In this document: positions 9,749-21,602 of the stretch, in pieces
Layout of the letters: every line of letters starts with the position of its first letter
Numbering within the stretch: position 1 is the stretch's first letter
The notes under the pieces: model-generated
Told to the model about the DNA's origin: nothing
The model's input: the letters and a program-made list of their open reading frames with translations, nothing else
Databases searched by the model: none
Made by a program: the position numbers and the translations under genes
Assembly (NCBI GenBank): GCA_016714765.1
Contig: JADKCF010000012.1
Span: 77,925-141,924, forward strand
DNA length: 64,000 nucleotides
DNA from: Saprospiraceae bacterium
Lineage (GTDB): Bacteria; Bacteroidota; Bacteroidia; Chitinophagales; Saprospiraceae
Direction of reading: 5' to 3'

Positions 9749-11649
9749 TCATACCAATGCACCGGCTTTCAGCTCTTCTACACACTCAGGATTAAGCAAT
9801 GTAGAAGTATCCCCCAGCTGATCTGTTTGGCCCTCTGCTATCTTTCTCAGTATGCGTCTCATAATCTTTCCTGATCTTGTTTTAGGTAGCTGAGAGACAA
9901 ATTGAATTTTATCAGGCTTGGCAATAGGGCCGATTTCTTTGGTGACTACTGCGAGTATTTCACGGCGGAAGTGCTCTTCATCCACTATTTCATTGTGTGC
10001 TTTGACATATGCATAAATACCTTGTCCTTTTATATCGTGCGGATAGCCTACTACTGCTGACTCTACAACTCCGGAATGCTGATCGATGGCATCTTCCACT
10101 TCAGCAGTGCCTATCCTATGCCCTGAGACATTGATCACATCATCCACCCTGCCAATGATACGGTATCGACCATCTTCGTCTCTTTTTGCACCGTCACCGG
10201 TAAAATACATATTCTTAAAAGCTGCAAAATAATTGGTTCTGCACCTTTCATGGTCTCCGTAAGTAGTTCTCAGTATGGATGGCCATGGAAATTTAATACA
10301 AAGCAATCCTTCTACATCATTACCTTCCAACTCCACACCATTTGGGTCAAGCAAACAAGGTTGTATCCCGGGAAGCGGGTAGGAAGCAAAACAAGGCTTG
10401 GTATCAGTGATACCCGGTAGAGGTGTGATCATGATACCACCGGTCTCAGTTTGCCACCATGTATCTACTATCGGTGCATTACTACGTCCCACTTTTTCAT
10501 CATACCAGTGCCAAGCTTCTTCATTGATGGGTTCTCCTACGGAACCTATCACTCTGAGATAGCTGAGATCATATTTTTCAGGTTCATGCCATCCTGCAGC
10601 CATAAGCGCCCGAATCGCTGTCGGTGCAGTGTAAAATTGATTGACTCTGTGCTTTTCGCACACATGCCAGAACCTGCCGGCATCGGGGTGCCCTGGTACT
10701 CCCTCAAACATAGTTGTGGTGGCACCTGCCAATAAAGGACCATATATGATATAAGAATGACCTGTAATCCAGCCTACATCAGCTGTACACCAATATATGT
10801 CTCCATCCTGATACTGAAAAACGTTTTTAAATGAATAACAAGTATAAACCATATACCCTCCACAGGTATGGACTACTCCCTTGGGTTTGCCGGTCGAGCC
10901 TGAGGTATAAAGTATAAAAAGCATATCTTCTGCGTCCATAACCTCAGCTGCACATTCGGTATCCATATTATCCACTGTCTCATGCCACCACAAATCGATA
11001 TCGGGGTTCCAGTTGACTTTGCCACCAGTGGTCTTGAAAACCAGGACTTTTTCAATAGAAGTACATCCCATGGCAACTGCTTCGTCCACTACTTCCTTAA
11101 CCGGAATATTTTTGGGTCCCCTCCTGTTATAATCTGAACAAATGACCATTTTGCACTCAGAATCCTTGATCCGATCTGCAAGTGCATTGGCAGAGAAGCC
11201 TGCAAAACTACCGAATGTATGGCACCAATACGAGCACAGGCGAGCATAGCTATGGCTACCTGAGGTATCATAGGCATATAAAAACAAATTCTGTCTCCCT
11301 TTTTGACTCCCTGAGCTTTCAGAGCATTGGCACATTTATTGACTTCTGCAAGTAGTTGTCTGTATGTCAGTTTGACGGAGGGTTCATTGGCTTCGTTTGA
11401 TTCCCAAATTATGGCAATCTGATCTCCCTTGGTAGCTATGTGCCGATCAAGGCAGTTTTCAGTAATATTGAGCTTACCACCTACAAACCACTGCACATCA
11501 GGCTTGATAAAATCATTTTTCAGGACTGTATCCCATTTTTTATGCCACAAAAATGTATCAGCTTGCTCTGCCCAAAAACCTTCAGGATCATCTACACTTT
11601 TTTTATATTCCTTGTGGTACTGTTCTAAACTTTTTATTTGTAATGTCAT
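9749..11649 (-). CDS. acs: Acetyl-CoA synthetase, frame-shifted
   Basis: Activates acetate to acetyl-CoA through acetyl-AMP. The N-terminus from ATG 11649 (DPEGFWAEQADTFLWHKKWD, VQWFVGGKLNITENCLDRH) is followed in another frame by FILYTSGSTGKPKGVVH, DVGWITGHSYIIYGPL and the regulatory lysine motif PKTRSGKIMRR. The break is a run of four A at 11204-11207 on the plus strand. With five, the protein reads GAIHSVVFAGFSANALADR across the join. About 634 residues when repaired, the normal length. It precedes prpE and lies close to the symporter-kinase pair, fitting acetate-responsive control as with CrbSR and acs in Vibrio. Confidence 0.93.
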
Positions 11650-11671
11650 GGCAATAATGTTTATAATTTCA

Positions 11672-11679
11672 CAAATATA
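11672..11679 (-). promoter_or_regulatory. acs promoter, -7 element
   Basis: Minus-strand TATATTTG matches TAnnTTTG. The predicted start near 11666 leaves a leader of about 17 nt before the acs ATG at 11649. The surrounding 11650-11878 interval is very AT-rich, so a chance match is possible. No -33 element is clear. Confidence 0.45.
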
Positions 11680-11878
11680 TAAATATATAGATTAATAGAT
11701 ATAATAAAATTGAAAGTTTTTAAAAAATAATGACGCAAATCATATTTTCACAAATAATGCCAAACTTAATTTTAAATTTTGCGAAACAACTTAATTCAAA
11801 AACTATGAATGTCAATAAAGCGGATAATCTATTCATAATCATGAATACGCCTTCTGATGAAAATCCACAGATGGTTGT

Positions 11879-12271
11879 TTATGACTTGATTGTCAGCGAC
11901 AGTACTTCCTGGACTTTGTCCGTTATCTCATCATTATCAAAGGGCTTTATAATATAGCTCTCAGCACCAGAATCATAACCTTCCATTTTGTCATGTGCCG
12001 TACCTTTAGCTGTAAGAAAGATAATGGCAGTTTTATCAAGTACCTCTTGATTTCTGATATACTTAGCAACTGAAAATCCATCCATACCCGGCATCATGAC
12101 ATCCAGTATCACCAGATCAGGGATCACACTGGTCACCATCTCCACAGCGGTGACGCCATCATAGCAAGCGTACACATCATAGCCTTGTTCTTCCATCAAG
12201 TATCTGAGAGCCAATACAATATTGGGTTCGTCATCTACTATGATTATTTTTTTTAAAGGATTGCTTATCAT
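11879..12271 (-). CDS. Stand-alone response regulator receiver protein
   Basis: CheY-like receiver of 130 residues with no output domain. The acidic pocket is Asp13-Asp14 (IIIVDDEPN), the phosphoacceptor is Asp57 (LVILDVMMPGMDG), and the switch residues are in FLTAKGTA and the lysine of YIIKPFDN. It is encoded 163 nt downstream of the symporter-histidine kinase on the same strand and is its obvious partner. With no DNA-binding domain it must act by protein contact or as a phosphate relay. The frame is intact. Confidence 0.9.
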   Translation of the reverse strand: MISNPLKKIIIVDDEPNIVLALRYLMEEQGYDVYACYDGVTAVEMVTSVIPDLVILDVMMPGMDGFSVAKYIRNQEVLDKTAIIFLTAKGTAHDKMEGYDSGAESYIIKPFDNDEITDKVQEVLSLTIKS

Positions 12272-12434
12272 TTGCTATCGGTGACTTTAGAAGCACAAAA
12301 TAAATAATTATTAAAACATGAAGTATAGATGGGGTTAAAAATCTAAAAATTCATTTTTTAATATAAAACTAAACGATCCATGATTTTCATCAAAAGACCA
12401 GTCATAACTTAAAATTGTCTAAAAAAATGCCCAT

Positions 12435-15143
12435 TTAATCTGCGGGAAAAAGGAGTGCAAAGGTGGTACCTTCCTCTTCTGAAGATGTGAGGAAAACGCT
12501 ACCTCCTGCCTGTTCTACAAATTTGCGCGTGATATAAAGCCCTAAGCCGCTGCCTTCAGGTTTTGCCAGGTTGCCATCCTTGACCTGCGTAAACTTGTCA
12601 AATATTTTAGAATGATAAGCTTCCGGTATATGTTGACCGTTGTTCCAAAATTTTAAAGAAACTTCCCTTGAAAGTATGTTTTCATCTACCTCGATCTTAA
12701 TGATACCATGTAGCGGATCGCAGAATTTTATAGCATTAGAAAGTAGATTGAGTAATACCTGCAAAACCTTATCCTGATTTAGTCGAATAAAAATATCAGT
12801 CTTCTTTTCCTCCCAGATGAGGTCGATGCCCCTCTCTTCCAATTGTGGCTGCAGCCTCTTTAAAGCTATTTTGAGTGTTTCGTTGATGGACGACGATTCA
12901 CCAGAATTAACTTTTTCAACATCTAATTTCTCTACCTCGAGTACTTGATTAATCAGACGCCGGATACGATCGCATTCGTTGAGAATAATTGTCAGAAATT
13001 CTTTTTTTGTTTTGGGATCAATATCATCTTTCTTGTCCAGAATCTGAGCAAATGATCTGATGGTTGTGATGGGTGTTCTTAGCTCATGTGTGACCGTGGA
13101 CACGAATTCTGCTTTCAATACATCCAATTGCTTTAATTGCGTATTGACATCCGCCAACTCCTTTGTGGTTTGAGTTAGCTCTTCAGTTTTTCCCTCCAAT
13201 GCCTGGCTGTATTCGAGGATTTCTTTTGTCTGTTTTAAGAGGTCGTTGAGTTGTTCTAGCGTAATATTTTGCCGACGTATATCGGTGCTCAACAAGAGAC
13301 TAGCTGAAGCTGAACCAAAGGCTCCAGTCAGATTTTTTTCTATGTAATTAATAAATTCATTGCTGGCATTGTCATCATCTTTTTCACTGACTTTGCCATC
13401 AAAATCGTTCAGCAGTTTTCGGGCCTTAGTACTGCCAAGGTATCTTATCAGTAATTGCCTTAGCTGCTGCACTGAAGCTTCACGAGGTATAACTTCTACA
13501 TCAGGCGAATTGGTGTATTTTTCAATATTGATAAATAAGTCACCCTGAGCAAGCTCGTCCACATCCTGACTTGTCAATAAAGACACAACTACAAATAAGC
13601 CAATATTCACTATCATGCTCCATATACAGGCATTGGATATGTGATCAGTATTTTCCAGCCCGAATAAGGCATACGGCTTGAGCCAGTCTACTCCGAAATA
13701 TCCCTGTGTCAGCAAACTCCCATCGATAATGCCACTCTCGGCCAAAGTGGGTATAGGCAATGTAATGAGCCAGATTAAAAAACCACCAATAAGCCCGCTA
13801 GCTGCTCCTTTTTATTGGCTCCGGTCCAGAATAGACCACCGATTATAGCAGGTGCCAGCTGCAGAATAGCCGTAAAAGAAATTAAACCGATAGATACAAG
13901 TGGGAAATTATTACTTACTGACTTGTAAAACCATATGCCAGAAACATGATAATGACTATCACAACTCGCCTGATATAGAGTAACCATACTGATAGATATG
14001 CATAACCTCTGGCAGCAGCTGTTCTGGTTTTCAGGATAATTGGCATTAAAATGTTATTCGAAACCATGATACTGAGCGCTATTACCGCCAATACTACCAT
14101 ACTCGCAGAAGCAGAAAACCCTCCCAGGTAAACGAACAAAGCAAGCCAGTCGTATCCCTGTGATAGAGGAAGACTGATCAAAAACATATCAGGCTCAGCA
14201 TCAGTGGGCAAAAGCAACTTTCCGGCAATAGCTATGGGTAAAACAAAAAAAGAAATCAATAACATATATGCGGGAAAAAACCAGGATGCTTGCCTTGTAA
14301 AGCTTATATTGTTGTTTTCGACTACAGAAACATGAAACTGTCTGGGCAGAAAGACCACTGATACTGCAGATAGAATCATCACCCAAAACCAATTGGTAGT
14401 GGCCGGTGCTCATGTTTTAAGTTGCATCAAATGGGATGTGTATTCATTTTCCATACCTTTAGAAAACACATCTCCCAACCCATTGAATAACACATAAACA
14501 ACAAATATACCTCCAAAAAGGAAAGCAATTAATTTCACTATTGATTCGAAAGCAATAGCAGCAATGAGACCTTCGTGCCTTTCATTTGGATCGAGACTTC
14601 TGGTTCCAAAAAGTATAGTAAATACTGATAATAATATGGTGAAATAATTGACCTTGTCTCTGTAAAAAGAGGATGAATCCCAAAATACATCATCTGTACC
14701 TAAGTCAGTAATAATATCAAAACTATGACCAATGGCCTTCAATTGAATGCTGATATAGGGAATTATACCAAAGACCAAAATAATAGTAGTGATAGCTCCT
14801 AAAAAGTACTTTTACCATATCTCGAAGATATAAAGTCTGCAATGGACGTTACCCTTTGTTGTTTGGAGATCAGTATAATCTTACGCATCAACATATACCA
14901 TACTGGCGAAATAATGGTGGGTCCCAGGTAGACAGCTACGTATCCCAAACCTGAATCTGCCGCTCTACCGATGCTACCATAAAATGTCCAGACAGTACAA
15001 TAAACAGCCAATGACAAGGAGTAAACATATGGATTATTGACTATGCTCTGACCACTTTTGGATCTTCTATTGGCATATATTGCAATTCCAAACAGCAATA
15101 CAAGATAAATCAACGATACCAATATGACAATACTTGCCTCCAT
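12435..15143 (-). CDS. Sodium/solute symporter-histidine kinase fusion (CbrA/CrbS type), interrupted
   Basis: Membrane sensor kinase of about 903 codons. It has an N-terminal sodium:solute symporter domain (15143 to about 13770) and a cytoplasmic kinase with a coiled coil, TVTHELRTPITTIRSF (H box), QVLLNLLSNAIKF (N box) and GSGLGLYITRKF (G box). Three single-base losses in runs break the frame, at 14801-14805 (A5), 13927-13930 (A4) and 13809-13813 (T5). Restoring one base at each gives continuous symporter sequence, for example GKSTFLGAITTIILVFGI. An in-frame TGA at 14410-14412 is a fourth lesion. The layout resembles CrbS, which controls acs in Vibrio. Ligand unknown; the gene may be intact in the real genome. 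Confidence 0.85.
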
Positions 15144-15146
15144 CCA

Positions 15147-15332
15147 TCAATTCTTTTTACTGGACAAAAGGTAAGTAAAAAATATGACCCAAAGCCACAG
15201 AAAAAAGATGAAGAAATACAACATGGGTACGCCCAAAATAAAATGAGGTTTATTAAAAATGGACATAACAGGAAAATTGAAGATAATCATTCCTGCAATG
15301 AATAAAGCCCACCTGAGTTCGCGTCTTCTCAT
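15147..15332 (-). CDS. Small two-helix membrane protein
   Basis: A 61-residue protein with two hydrophobic helices (LFIAGMIIFNFPVMSIF and LYFFIFFLWLWVIFFTYLL) and basic ends. Its stop is 3 nt before the symporter-kinase start, so the two are translationally close. Small proteins of this kind often precede sodium:solute symporter genes. I infer a partner or assembly role, without direct evidence. Confidence 0.7.
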   Translation of the reverse strand: MRRRELRWALFIAGMIIFNFPVMSIFNKPHFILGVPMLYFFIFFLWLWVIFFTYLLSSKKN

Positions 15333-15545
15333 GAGGATACCGTGTGTTATTTCAGGATAAAAGTAGAAAAAAAGATATCATTTATTCAATAATTATACTG
15401 GCAAATAAAAAATAATAGATTTACAGACACACATATCCTGCGAAAAAGCCAATGAAATAAAAGTCCTCAGGAATTCAAAAAACATTTCTGTCAAAAACTT
15501 CGTTACTTTTACAAGTATATTTAAAAATCATTTTTACTCTTGCAA

Positions 15546-16276
15546 ATGAACATACGAATTATTTTCACATTTCTCCTGGCTACCGTAATTACATACAATG
15601 GGAGTACACAGTTTGGTCTAAGGCTAAAATATAATCAAAACAACTTTTCTGACTGGGAAAAAGCAATCCAAAACAGATTCAATGCAGATGAAAAACTCTT
15701 GTCGTCAGGATATGAAGCGGGATTGGATTATTGGTTCAGAACAAAAAAAGGAGAATCGAATTTATGCCTGAATTGGCTTACTCTTATGCCAGTACATCTT
15801 TTGATAATCCTGTTATAGATAAAATTAATTTTTCATCTGTGCATTTTAATTTTAACACCCAAATTTATGCTTTAGACCTGGAGGGAGATTGCAATTGCCC
15901 AACGTTTTCAAAACAGGGGCCTTCCATAAACAAAGGATTATTTTTCCATTTTACACCTGGAATCAGCTATTATAATGCGGAAGGTTTAACAACTCTGACT
16001 ACTTCTGAGTCATGGTCTGATTCCACTTCCGAAGGGTGGGCTTTTAAGGGTGGTGTTGGCGTTGGACTTGACCTTGGCCTAAGTGATTTACTGACCATCA
16101 CTCCTATCATCTCTTACTACTTCAACACGGCTATGAACTGGCAAAAGCTGGATAAAAGGGTGGTAGACAATGGCTTTGCTTACCTGGATTCAAAATCCCA
16201 ACCTAAACAACTCCAACTTACCATAAGACTTGGCTTCAGACCGGATTATGGTCGGGGTGGCAGAAGAAGGAGGTAA
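15546..16276 (+). CDS. Exported outer-membrane-like protein, frame-shifted
   Basis: About 243 residues with an N-terminal signal peptide (MNIRIIFTFLLATVITYNGSTQ). The mature part alternates polar and aromatic residues as beta-barrel proteins do (HFTPGISYYN, LLTITPIISYYFNTAMNW, LQLTIRLGFRP). The frame moves at a run of seven A, 15743-15749. With eight, the protein reads WFRTKKRRIEFMPELAYSYA. The C-terminus is arginine-rich (GRGGRRRR) rather than ending in the usual aromatic residue. The function is unknown. The helicase gene begins four bases after the stop. Confidence 0.65.
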
Positions 16277-16280
16277 GAAT

Positions 16281-17579
16281 ATGAAAGTTCCAGTGACACT
16301 TAGTGCTGAATTTACTGGTATTCTCGATCAACTGGAATATACAAATGATCATCTATTTATTACAGGTAGAGCCGGCACTGGCAAATCTACCCTGCTGCAA
16401 GTATTCAGGACTACCACCAAAAAAAGAGTGGTAGTACTCGCACCCACAGGTATTGCAGCCCTTAATGTCAGAGGGCAGACCATCCATTCGTTCTTTGGTT
16501 TCCCCCCCAGACTACTCAATAAATCAGAAATAGAAAAAAGGCGCAACTTTCGCATATATGTCAATATCGATATGATCATCATAGATGAAATTTCTATGGT
16601 TAGAGCAGATATAATCGATAACATAGATTACTTCCTAAGGGTCAATCGCAATCTCAATGCACCATTTGGTGGTGTGCAGATGATATTTTTTGGTGATTTG
16701 TTCCAACTGCCTCCAGTGGTTTCGACTCCTTTCGAAAAGGAATATTTCCGTACAACATACCAAACACCTTATTTTTTCTCTGCCCAGGTGATGGGTACCC
16801 TGTCTCTCAAGATGGTAGAACTGCTGCATGTATATAGGCAGGAAGAGCGAAACTTTATCAACCTCCTGGACAATATCAGGCTCAATTGCCTGGATTATGA
16901 TGATTTTATCTACCTCAATGAGAGGCATCTTCCTGTTCCTGATGATGACGACTATTATATCACACTCTGCAGTCGCAATGATGTGGCCAACAGGATAAAT
17001 GAACATGAGCTGAAAGCAATCGCTTTGCCGGCAGTGGATTATCAGGCAACAGTAGCAGGTGAGTTTAATCCGCAGCTCTACCCTACTGAGTCTAATCTCA
17101 TACTCAAGGAAGGAGCACAGGTAATGTTTGTCAAAAACGACCTTCAGAAACAATATGTAAATGGTACCATCGGTATCATCACAGAAGCCAATTATGAGCG
17201 GATTTTAGTGAGACTGCCCGATGCCGATCAAGGACATGAAAAGATCATAGAAGTAGATAAGCAGGAATGGGAAATTTTAAAATATGAAAATGATCCTGAA
17301 AAGCCTCATCAGATCAACACCAAGGTGGTCGGCACTTTTAAGCAATATCCACTCAAGCTAGCCTGGGCCATCACCATACACAAGAGTCAGGGAAAAACCT
17401 TCGATCGGGTGATCATTGATATGGGAAGTGGGGCTTTCGAAAGCGGTCAAAGCTATGTCGCACTCAGCAGATGCAGAACACTAGAAGGCGTTATACTCAA
17501 ACAGCCCTTGCGTAACAGGGATATTATTGTCGATGATAGAATCACAGAGTATTATGAACAGATCAAGTACCTTAGTTAA
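16281..17579 (+). CDS. Pif1/RecD-like superfamily 1 helicase
   Basis: Cytoplasmic DNA helicase of about 432 residues. Walker A is TGRAGTGKSTLL near residue 30, followed by motif Ia (APTGIAALNVRGQTIHSFF), Walker B (MIIIDEISMV), motif III (MIFFGDLFQLPPV) and the C-terminal AITIHKSQGKTFDRV and YVALSRCRTLEGV. This order matches Pif1-type proteins, which unwind G-quadruplexes and forked DNA. I chose ATG 16281, preceded by AGGAGGT, over an in-frame start at 16230 inside the upstream gene. The frame is intact. Confidence 0.9.
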   Translation: MKVPVTLSAEFTGILDQLEYTNDHLFITGRAGTGKSTLLQVFRTTTKKRVVVLAPTGIAALNVRGQTIHSFFGFPPRLLNKSEIEKRRNFRIYVNIDMIIIDEISMVRADIIDNIDYFLRVNRNLNAPFGGVQMIFFGDLFQLPPVVSTPFEKEYFRTTYQTPYFFSAQVMGTLSLKMVELLHVYRQEERNFINLLDNIRLNCLDYDDFIYLNERHLPVPDDDDYYITLCSRNDVANRINEHELKAIALPAVDYQATVAGEFNPQLYPTESNLILKEGAQVMFVKNDLQKQYVNGTIGIITEANYERILVRLPDADQGHEKIIEVDKQEWEILKYENDPEKPHQINTKVVGTFKQYPLKLAWAITIHKSQGKTFDRVIIDMGSGAFESGQSYVALSRCRTLEGVILKQPLRNRDIIVDDRITEYYEQIKYLS

Positions 17580-17623
17580 AATACAGCAAAAGCAATAATC
17601 CCGCAATGAAAACTTAATGGTAT

Positions 17624-18658
17624 TTATGCTACTTTTTTTCTTCTTCTGTATTCAGCAAATGAAATCATCTTCCCTTCTTCCTCATCATAGAGATTGGCAA
17701 AAACACTATTAAACCCTTCCCAAAGTCCTACTTTATTGGTATATTTTTCAAAAACCGGAAACTCTTCGTTACAAGCTTTCAGGTTGTAATTAGGAATAGC
17801 AGGACTGAGATGGTGGATGTGATGGTAACCAATGTTGCCGGTGAGCCAATGCAAAACAGCAGGCAGGTCGTAATAGGTGCTTCCTTTGAGAGCCGAAACA
17901 ACATAATTCCAGTTGTCCTTAGTGCTCTTGTAAACAGTTTCGTACTGATGCTGAATATAAAAAAACCAGAGTGCATAGGTGCCAAAAAAGAATAGGTTGA
18001 TCATTTGTACGATCAAAAAGGCTTTAAATCCAATCAGATAGCCTAACGTAAAATATATAAGGGCATAAAAGACATTTGCCCACTTTACTGTATCTTTCAC
18101 CTTGGCAAAAACACCCTCTTTGAGAAATGCAAACCGATTATAAATTGCCACGTAAATAAATCCCCCGATTGTAAAAAGATATAATGGGTTCCTGTAAATA
18201 CGGTATTTAATCTTGCCTATCGTAGACAAAGCCGCATACTGATCTACAGTGAGACACTCAATATCTCCAATGTCTGAATACTCAATCTGGCCGTTGTGCG
18301 AGTGATGAAAATTATGATTGGTGGCCCAGTATTTATAAGGTATAAAAGTAAAAAAACTGCTGATAATGCCTATGATATCGTTGGCACTTCGGTTATGAAG
18401 GAAGGACTTATGCCCACAATCATGCTGAATTATAAATATTCTTCCTAACAAAAATCCATTGAAAATCGCTAAACCTATCACCCATAACACAGATGATTCG
18501 AATAGATAAAATTGTAAAATCCATATGGCTATAAAAATCCCGTAACTGTTGATAAGCTGGATGACTGCTTTTTTTGTATCAGGGACCTGATATTTTTTCA
18601 ACATTTGGTGCCAATCCTTGACCTCCTCCAGCAATTCTGCTTTATTAAAACTCTTCAT
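17624..18658 (-). CDS. Membrane fatty acid desaturase
   Basis: Introduces double bonds into acyl chains in the inner membrane using a di-iron centre. It has 344 residues with four or more hydrophobic helices and all three histidine boxes: HDCGH, HNFHH (as NHNFHHSHNG) and HHIHH (as IGYHHIHHLSP). This spacing is that of acyl-lipid desaturases. The electron donor is not encoded nearby, though the [2Fe-2S] ferredoxin 10 kb away is a candidate. The frame is intact. It is transcribed away from the glycosidase gene. Confidence 0.93.
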   Translation of the reverse strand: MKSFNKAELLEEVKDWHQMLKKYQVPDTKKAVIQLINSYGIFIAIWILQFYLFESSVLWVIGLAIFNGFLLGRIFIIQHDCGHKSFLHNRSANDIIGIISSFFTFIPYKYWATNHNFHHSHNGQIEYSDIGDIECLTVDQYAALSTIGKIKYRIYRNPLYLFTIGGFIYVAIYNRFAFLKEGVFAKVKDTVKWANVFYALIYFTLGYLIGFKAFLIVQMINLFFFGTYALWFFYIQHQYETVYKSTKDNWNYVVSALKGSTYYDLPAVLHWLTGNIGYHHIHHLSPAIPNYNLKACNEEFPVFEKYTNKVGLWEGFNSVFANLYDEEEGKMISFAEYRRRKKVA

Positions 18659-18892
18659 TCTTTATTATTCATCATAAAACCCAAATGTCACCTTAATTGT
18701 TTAATTTCGTATTGTGTTTTTATTAAAAATTAGGGCATTTTTATTCTCCCCTTATCTTACTGTAATAATTGATATTGAATTTTGAAACCTTGTCATCCTC
18801 ATTCACCCATCAGATGCAAGAATGTCATTATTTAATTCCTTGGTAAATAAAATTTTCAGTCACCTTATCAGATCGATGCATACAAGATTAAC

Positions 18893-18900
18893 TATCTTTG
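18893..18900 (+). promoter_or_regulatory. Glycosidase lipoprotein promoter, -7 element
   Basis: TATCTTTG is a perfect -7 match. Transcription from about 18907 would leave an 11-nt leader before ATG 18918, which argues against the longer in-frame start at 18822. Confidence 0.5.
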
Positions 18901-18917
18901 CATATCATATTACTGCC

Positions 18918-21579
18918 ATGCAAAAGTACATTTTTATCTTCACTTTAGGAGTTCTCATTTCCTGCCATCCACCAAAAAAAATGAATACTGACATTTTATA
19001 TTCATCAGAAGCATTTACACTTTACAATCATAAGATTGTCCAGGGTAATAATGTGGCTGTGGTTCACTCGCCGACTCATATTACTTCCAATTACAAAAGT
19101 CCCGCAAGTGACCATTTTTCGCGGCTCATCACATTTAAGCTTTCAGTCAATGAAAAAGACAATGAGCTGCCCGTCGGTGTGGATCATCAGGTAATCGTCA
19201 ATGAAGAAAAGAATCGCCGGTAATTCTCTTCGGTTCGGTACCGGATAAAATCACTGATAAACCTGAGACTTTTTACCTCCCAATTATAGCTATACCTTCA
19301 AGGTAGATATGTCTCCTGTAATCAAACAGTTTGAAGAAAAAGGATATTTTGAAGCGTATGATGGTACGAGAGTCGCACGATCTGATTTTAAAGGGTTTTA
19401 TATTGCAGGGGTTCGGCACCGTTAGGCTGGGACTTCGTAGGCCCAGACGAAAAGGCCTCAAGTTGGTAGATAGTGGCAAGGACAATATATATACTATTAC
19501 ACTTGTACTCAATCCGTATGATGCAAAAGGAGGCGAAGAAAACACCTGGCAAAAAACCTGGGATACCACTGACAAGCCTCAGTATAGTTCTGACCAACCG
19601 ATAGTAGATGTACTATACAACCTTACTCTCGAAGAGGCTAAAAGGAATATAGAACCCGACGGTACCCTGCGTACTGGTGCCAAATGGGGCGGAGTCTGGA
19701 CCAGAGACATATCTTACAGTATATTTTTGGCTTTTGCATATCATGAGCCCGAAATTGCTAAAAACAGTCTCATGAAAAAAGTAAGCAGGCAGAGAATCAT
19801 ACAAGACACTGGTTCCGGAGGTGCCTGGCCGATTTCATCTGACCGAACTACATGGGTGCTGGCAGCATGGGAGATTTACAAAGTGACTGGAGACCTGGAC
19901 TGGCTCAGACAATCTTATATCGTTATAAAAAACACCCTTGACGATGACGCAAAAACAATCGGAATGACACGCTCAGGTATGAATCGTGGAGAATCTTCAT
20001 TCCTTGATTGGCGTGAACAGACTTATCCCAAATGGATGGACAATAAAGATATCTACATGTCAGAAAACCTCGGTACAAATGTTGTACATTTTCAGGCAAA
20101 CATGATACTATCTCAAATGGCCTCCATCCTGGGTGAAGCATCAGACTCATACTTACAAAAAGCTCAAAAATAAAAAGCAGTATCAATCAGCAGCTGTGGA
20201 TGGAAGACAAAGGCTACTATGCGCAATATTTGTATGGGAGAAAGAATTTGATTCGTTCGCCCAGATTTGAGGCTCTCGGTGAAGCATTGGCAGTACTTTT
20301 TGATGTGGCTGACACCGGACAATCCAAAGCCATTTTTGAAAAATCTCCCCTGACTAGCTATGGGGTATCTTGTATTTATCCACAAATACCAGGCATACCG
20401 CCGTACCACAACAATGCAGTTTGGCCGTTTGTACAATCGTACTGGAATCTTGCTGCGGCCAAAGCCGGCAATGAAAATGCTCTTAATCACGGTCTGGCAG
20501 CTATATACAGAGCCGGTGGACTATTTCTTACCAATTATGAAAATTTTGTAGCCCAATCAGGTGATTTTAAGGGCACTGAGATCAACTCCGACAGGATGCT
20601 CTGGAGCATGGCGGGTAATTTGGCTATGGTACACAGATTATTTATAGGTATGTCTTTTGAACCCCAAGGACTGAGATTTCAACCCGTCATTCCAAAAATC
20701 TATGATGGTAATAAAAACCTCACAGGATTCAAATATAGAAATGCTACACTGGATATCAAGGTCCGTGGATTCGGCAATAAAATATCCAGTATTAAAATGG
20801 ATGGCAAAGAACTCTCTGATAATTTTTTGCCCGGTGATTTAAAAGGATATCATACTATCGACATCACCATGAACAATTTGCCATTTAACAAGGCACCTAT
20901 CCAAGTAGTCGAAAATGTATTCAGCCCTCTCAATCCTTTAACCCGACTTATTGATGATAATTTGACTTGGGATCCCGTAAAGGCTGCAGTCGCTTACAAG
21001 GTATACAAAAATGGATCTCTTGTAGCTGTTATAAAAAACACTTCGTACCTAATTCTTGAAAGTGAAACTGCAGAGTACAGTGTCAGTGCAGTAGATAGTC
21101 ATGACTGGGAATCCTTTATGAGTGAACCCATCCTTGTAGCTTCAGACGATAAAATACAGTTATTCCAGATGGAAGACATTGCAGAAAAGGCTGCACTACC
21201 CTATTCCAACTTTCAGGGAAATGGATTTGTGGAAATATCAAATGATAAAAACAGAAAGATTACTATCAATGTCCAAGTCACAAAAGCGGGCAGGTATCTG
21301 GCAGACTTCAGATATGCAAATGGGTCTGGACCATGGAATACGGACAACAAATGTGCAATAAGAAGCATGTATGTCAATAATTCCTATCATGGTGTGATAG
21401 TGATGCCACAAAGAGGTCAGAATGAATGGTCAGAATGGGGTTGGTCTAATCTGTGCGAGCTGGAATTAAAAACAGGAAAAAATGAGATTACAGTCATGTT
21501 TGAACCCTGGAATATTAATATGAATGGAGAGGTCAACACTGCCATGCTGGATTACATGAGATTGATCAATGTAGATTAA
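18918..21579 (+). CDS. Exported six-hairpin glycoside hydrolase with C-terminal carbohydrate-binding-like domain, five frame breaks
   Basis: Secreted lipoprotein glycosidase of about 888 residues, signal ending LISC. An N-terminal beta domain is followed by an (alpha/alpha)6 barrel with TGAKWGGVWTRDISYS, GAWPISSDRTTWVLAAWE and PPYHNNAVWPFVQSYW. The WTRD segment resembles MGH1/GH63-like clan enzymes. A fibronectin-like segment (about 20940-21130) and a CBM6/35-like domain (QMEDIAEKAALPYS to MLDYMRLINVD) close it. Frame breaks lie in runs at 19207-19210, 19270-19274, 19408-19411, 19450-19453 and 20166-20170. Adding one base at each restores sensible sequence (FYIAGGSAPLGWDFVGPDEK). Substrate unknown; GH130 nearby suggests plant or mannose-rich glycans. 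Confidence 0.75.
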
Positions 21580-21602
21580 ACAAAAATTTAAATATCTGAA
21601 AA

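Noticed and set aside
14410..14412. TGA read as selenocysteine in the symporter-kinase
   Set aside because: The position is in a transmembrane region with no cysteine expected, and the gene has other lesions from lost bases.
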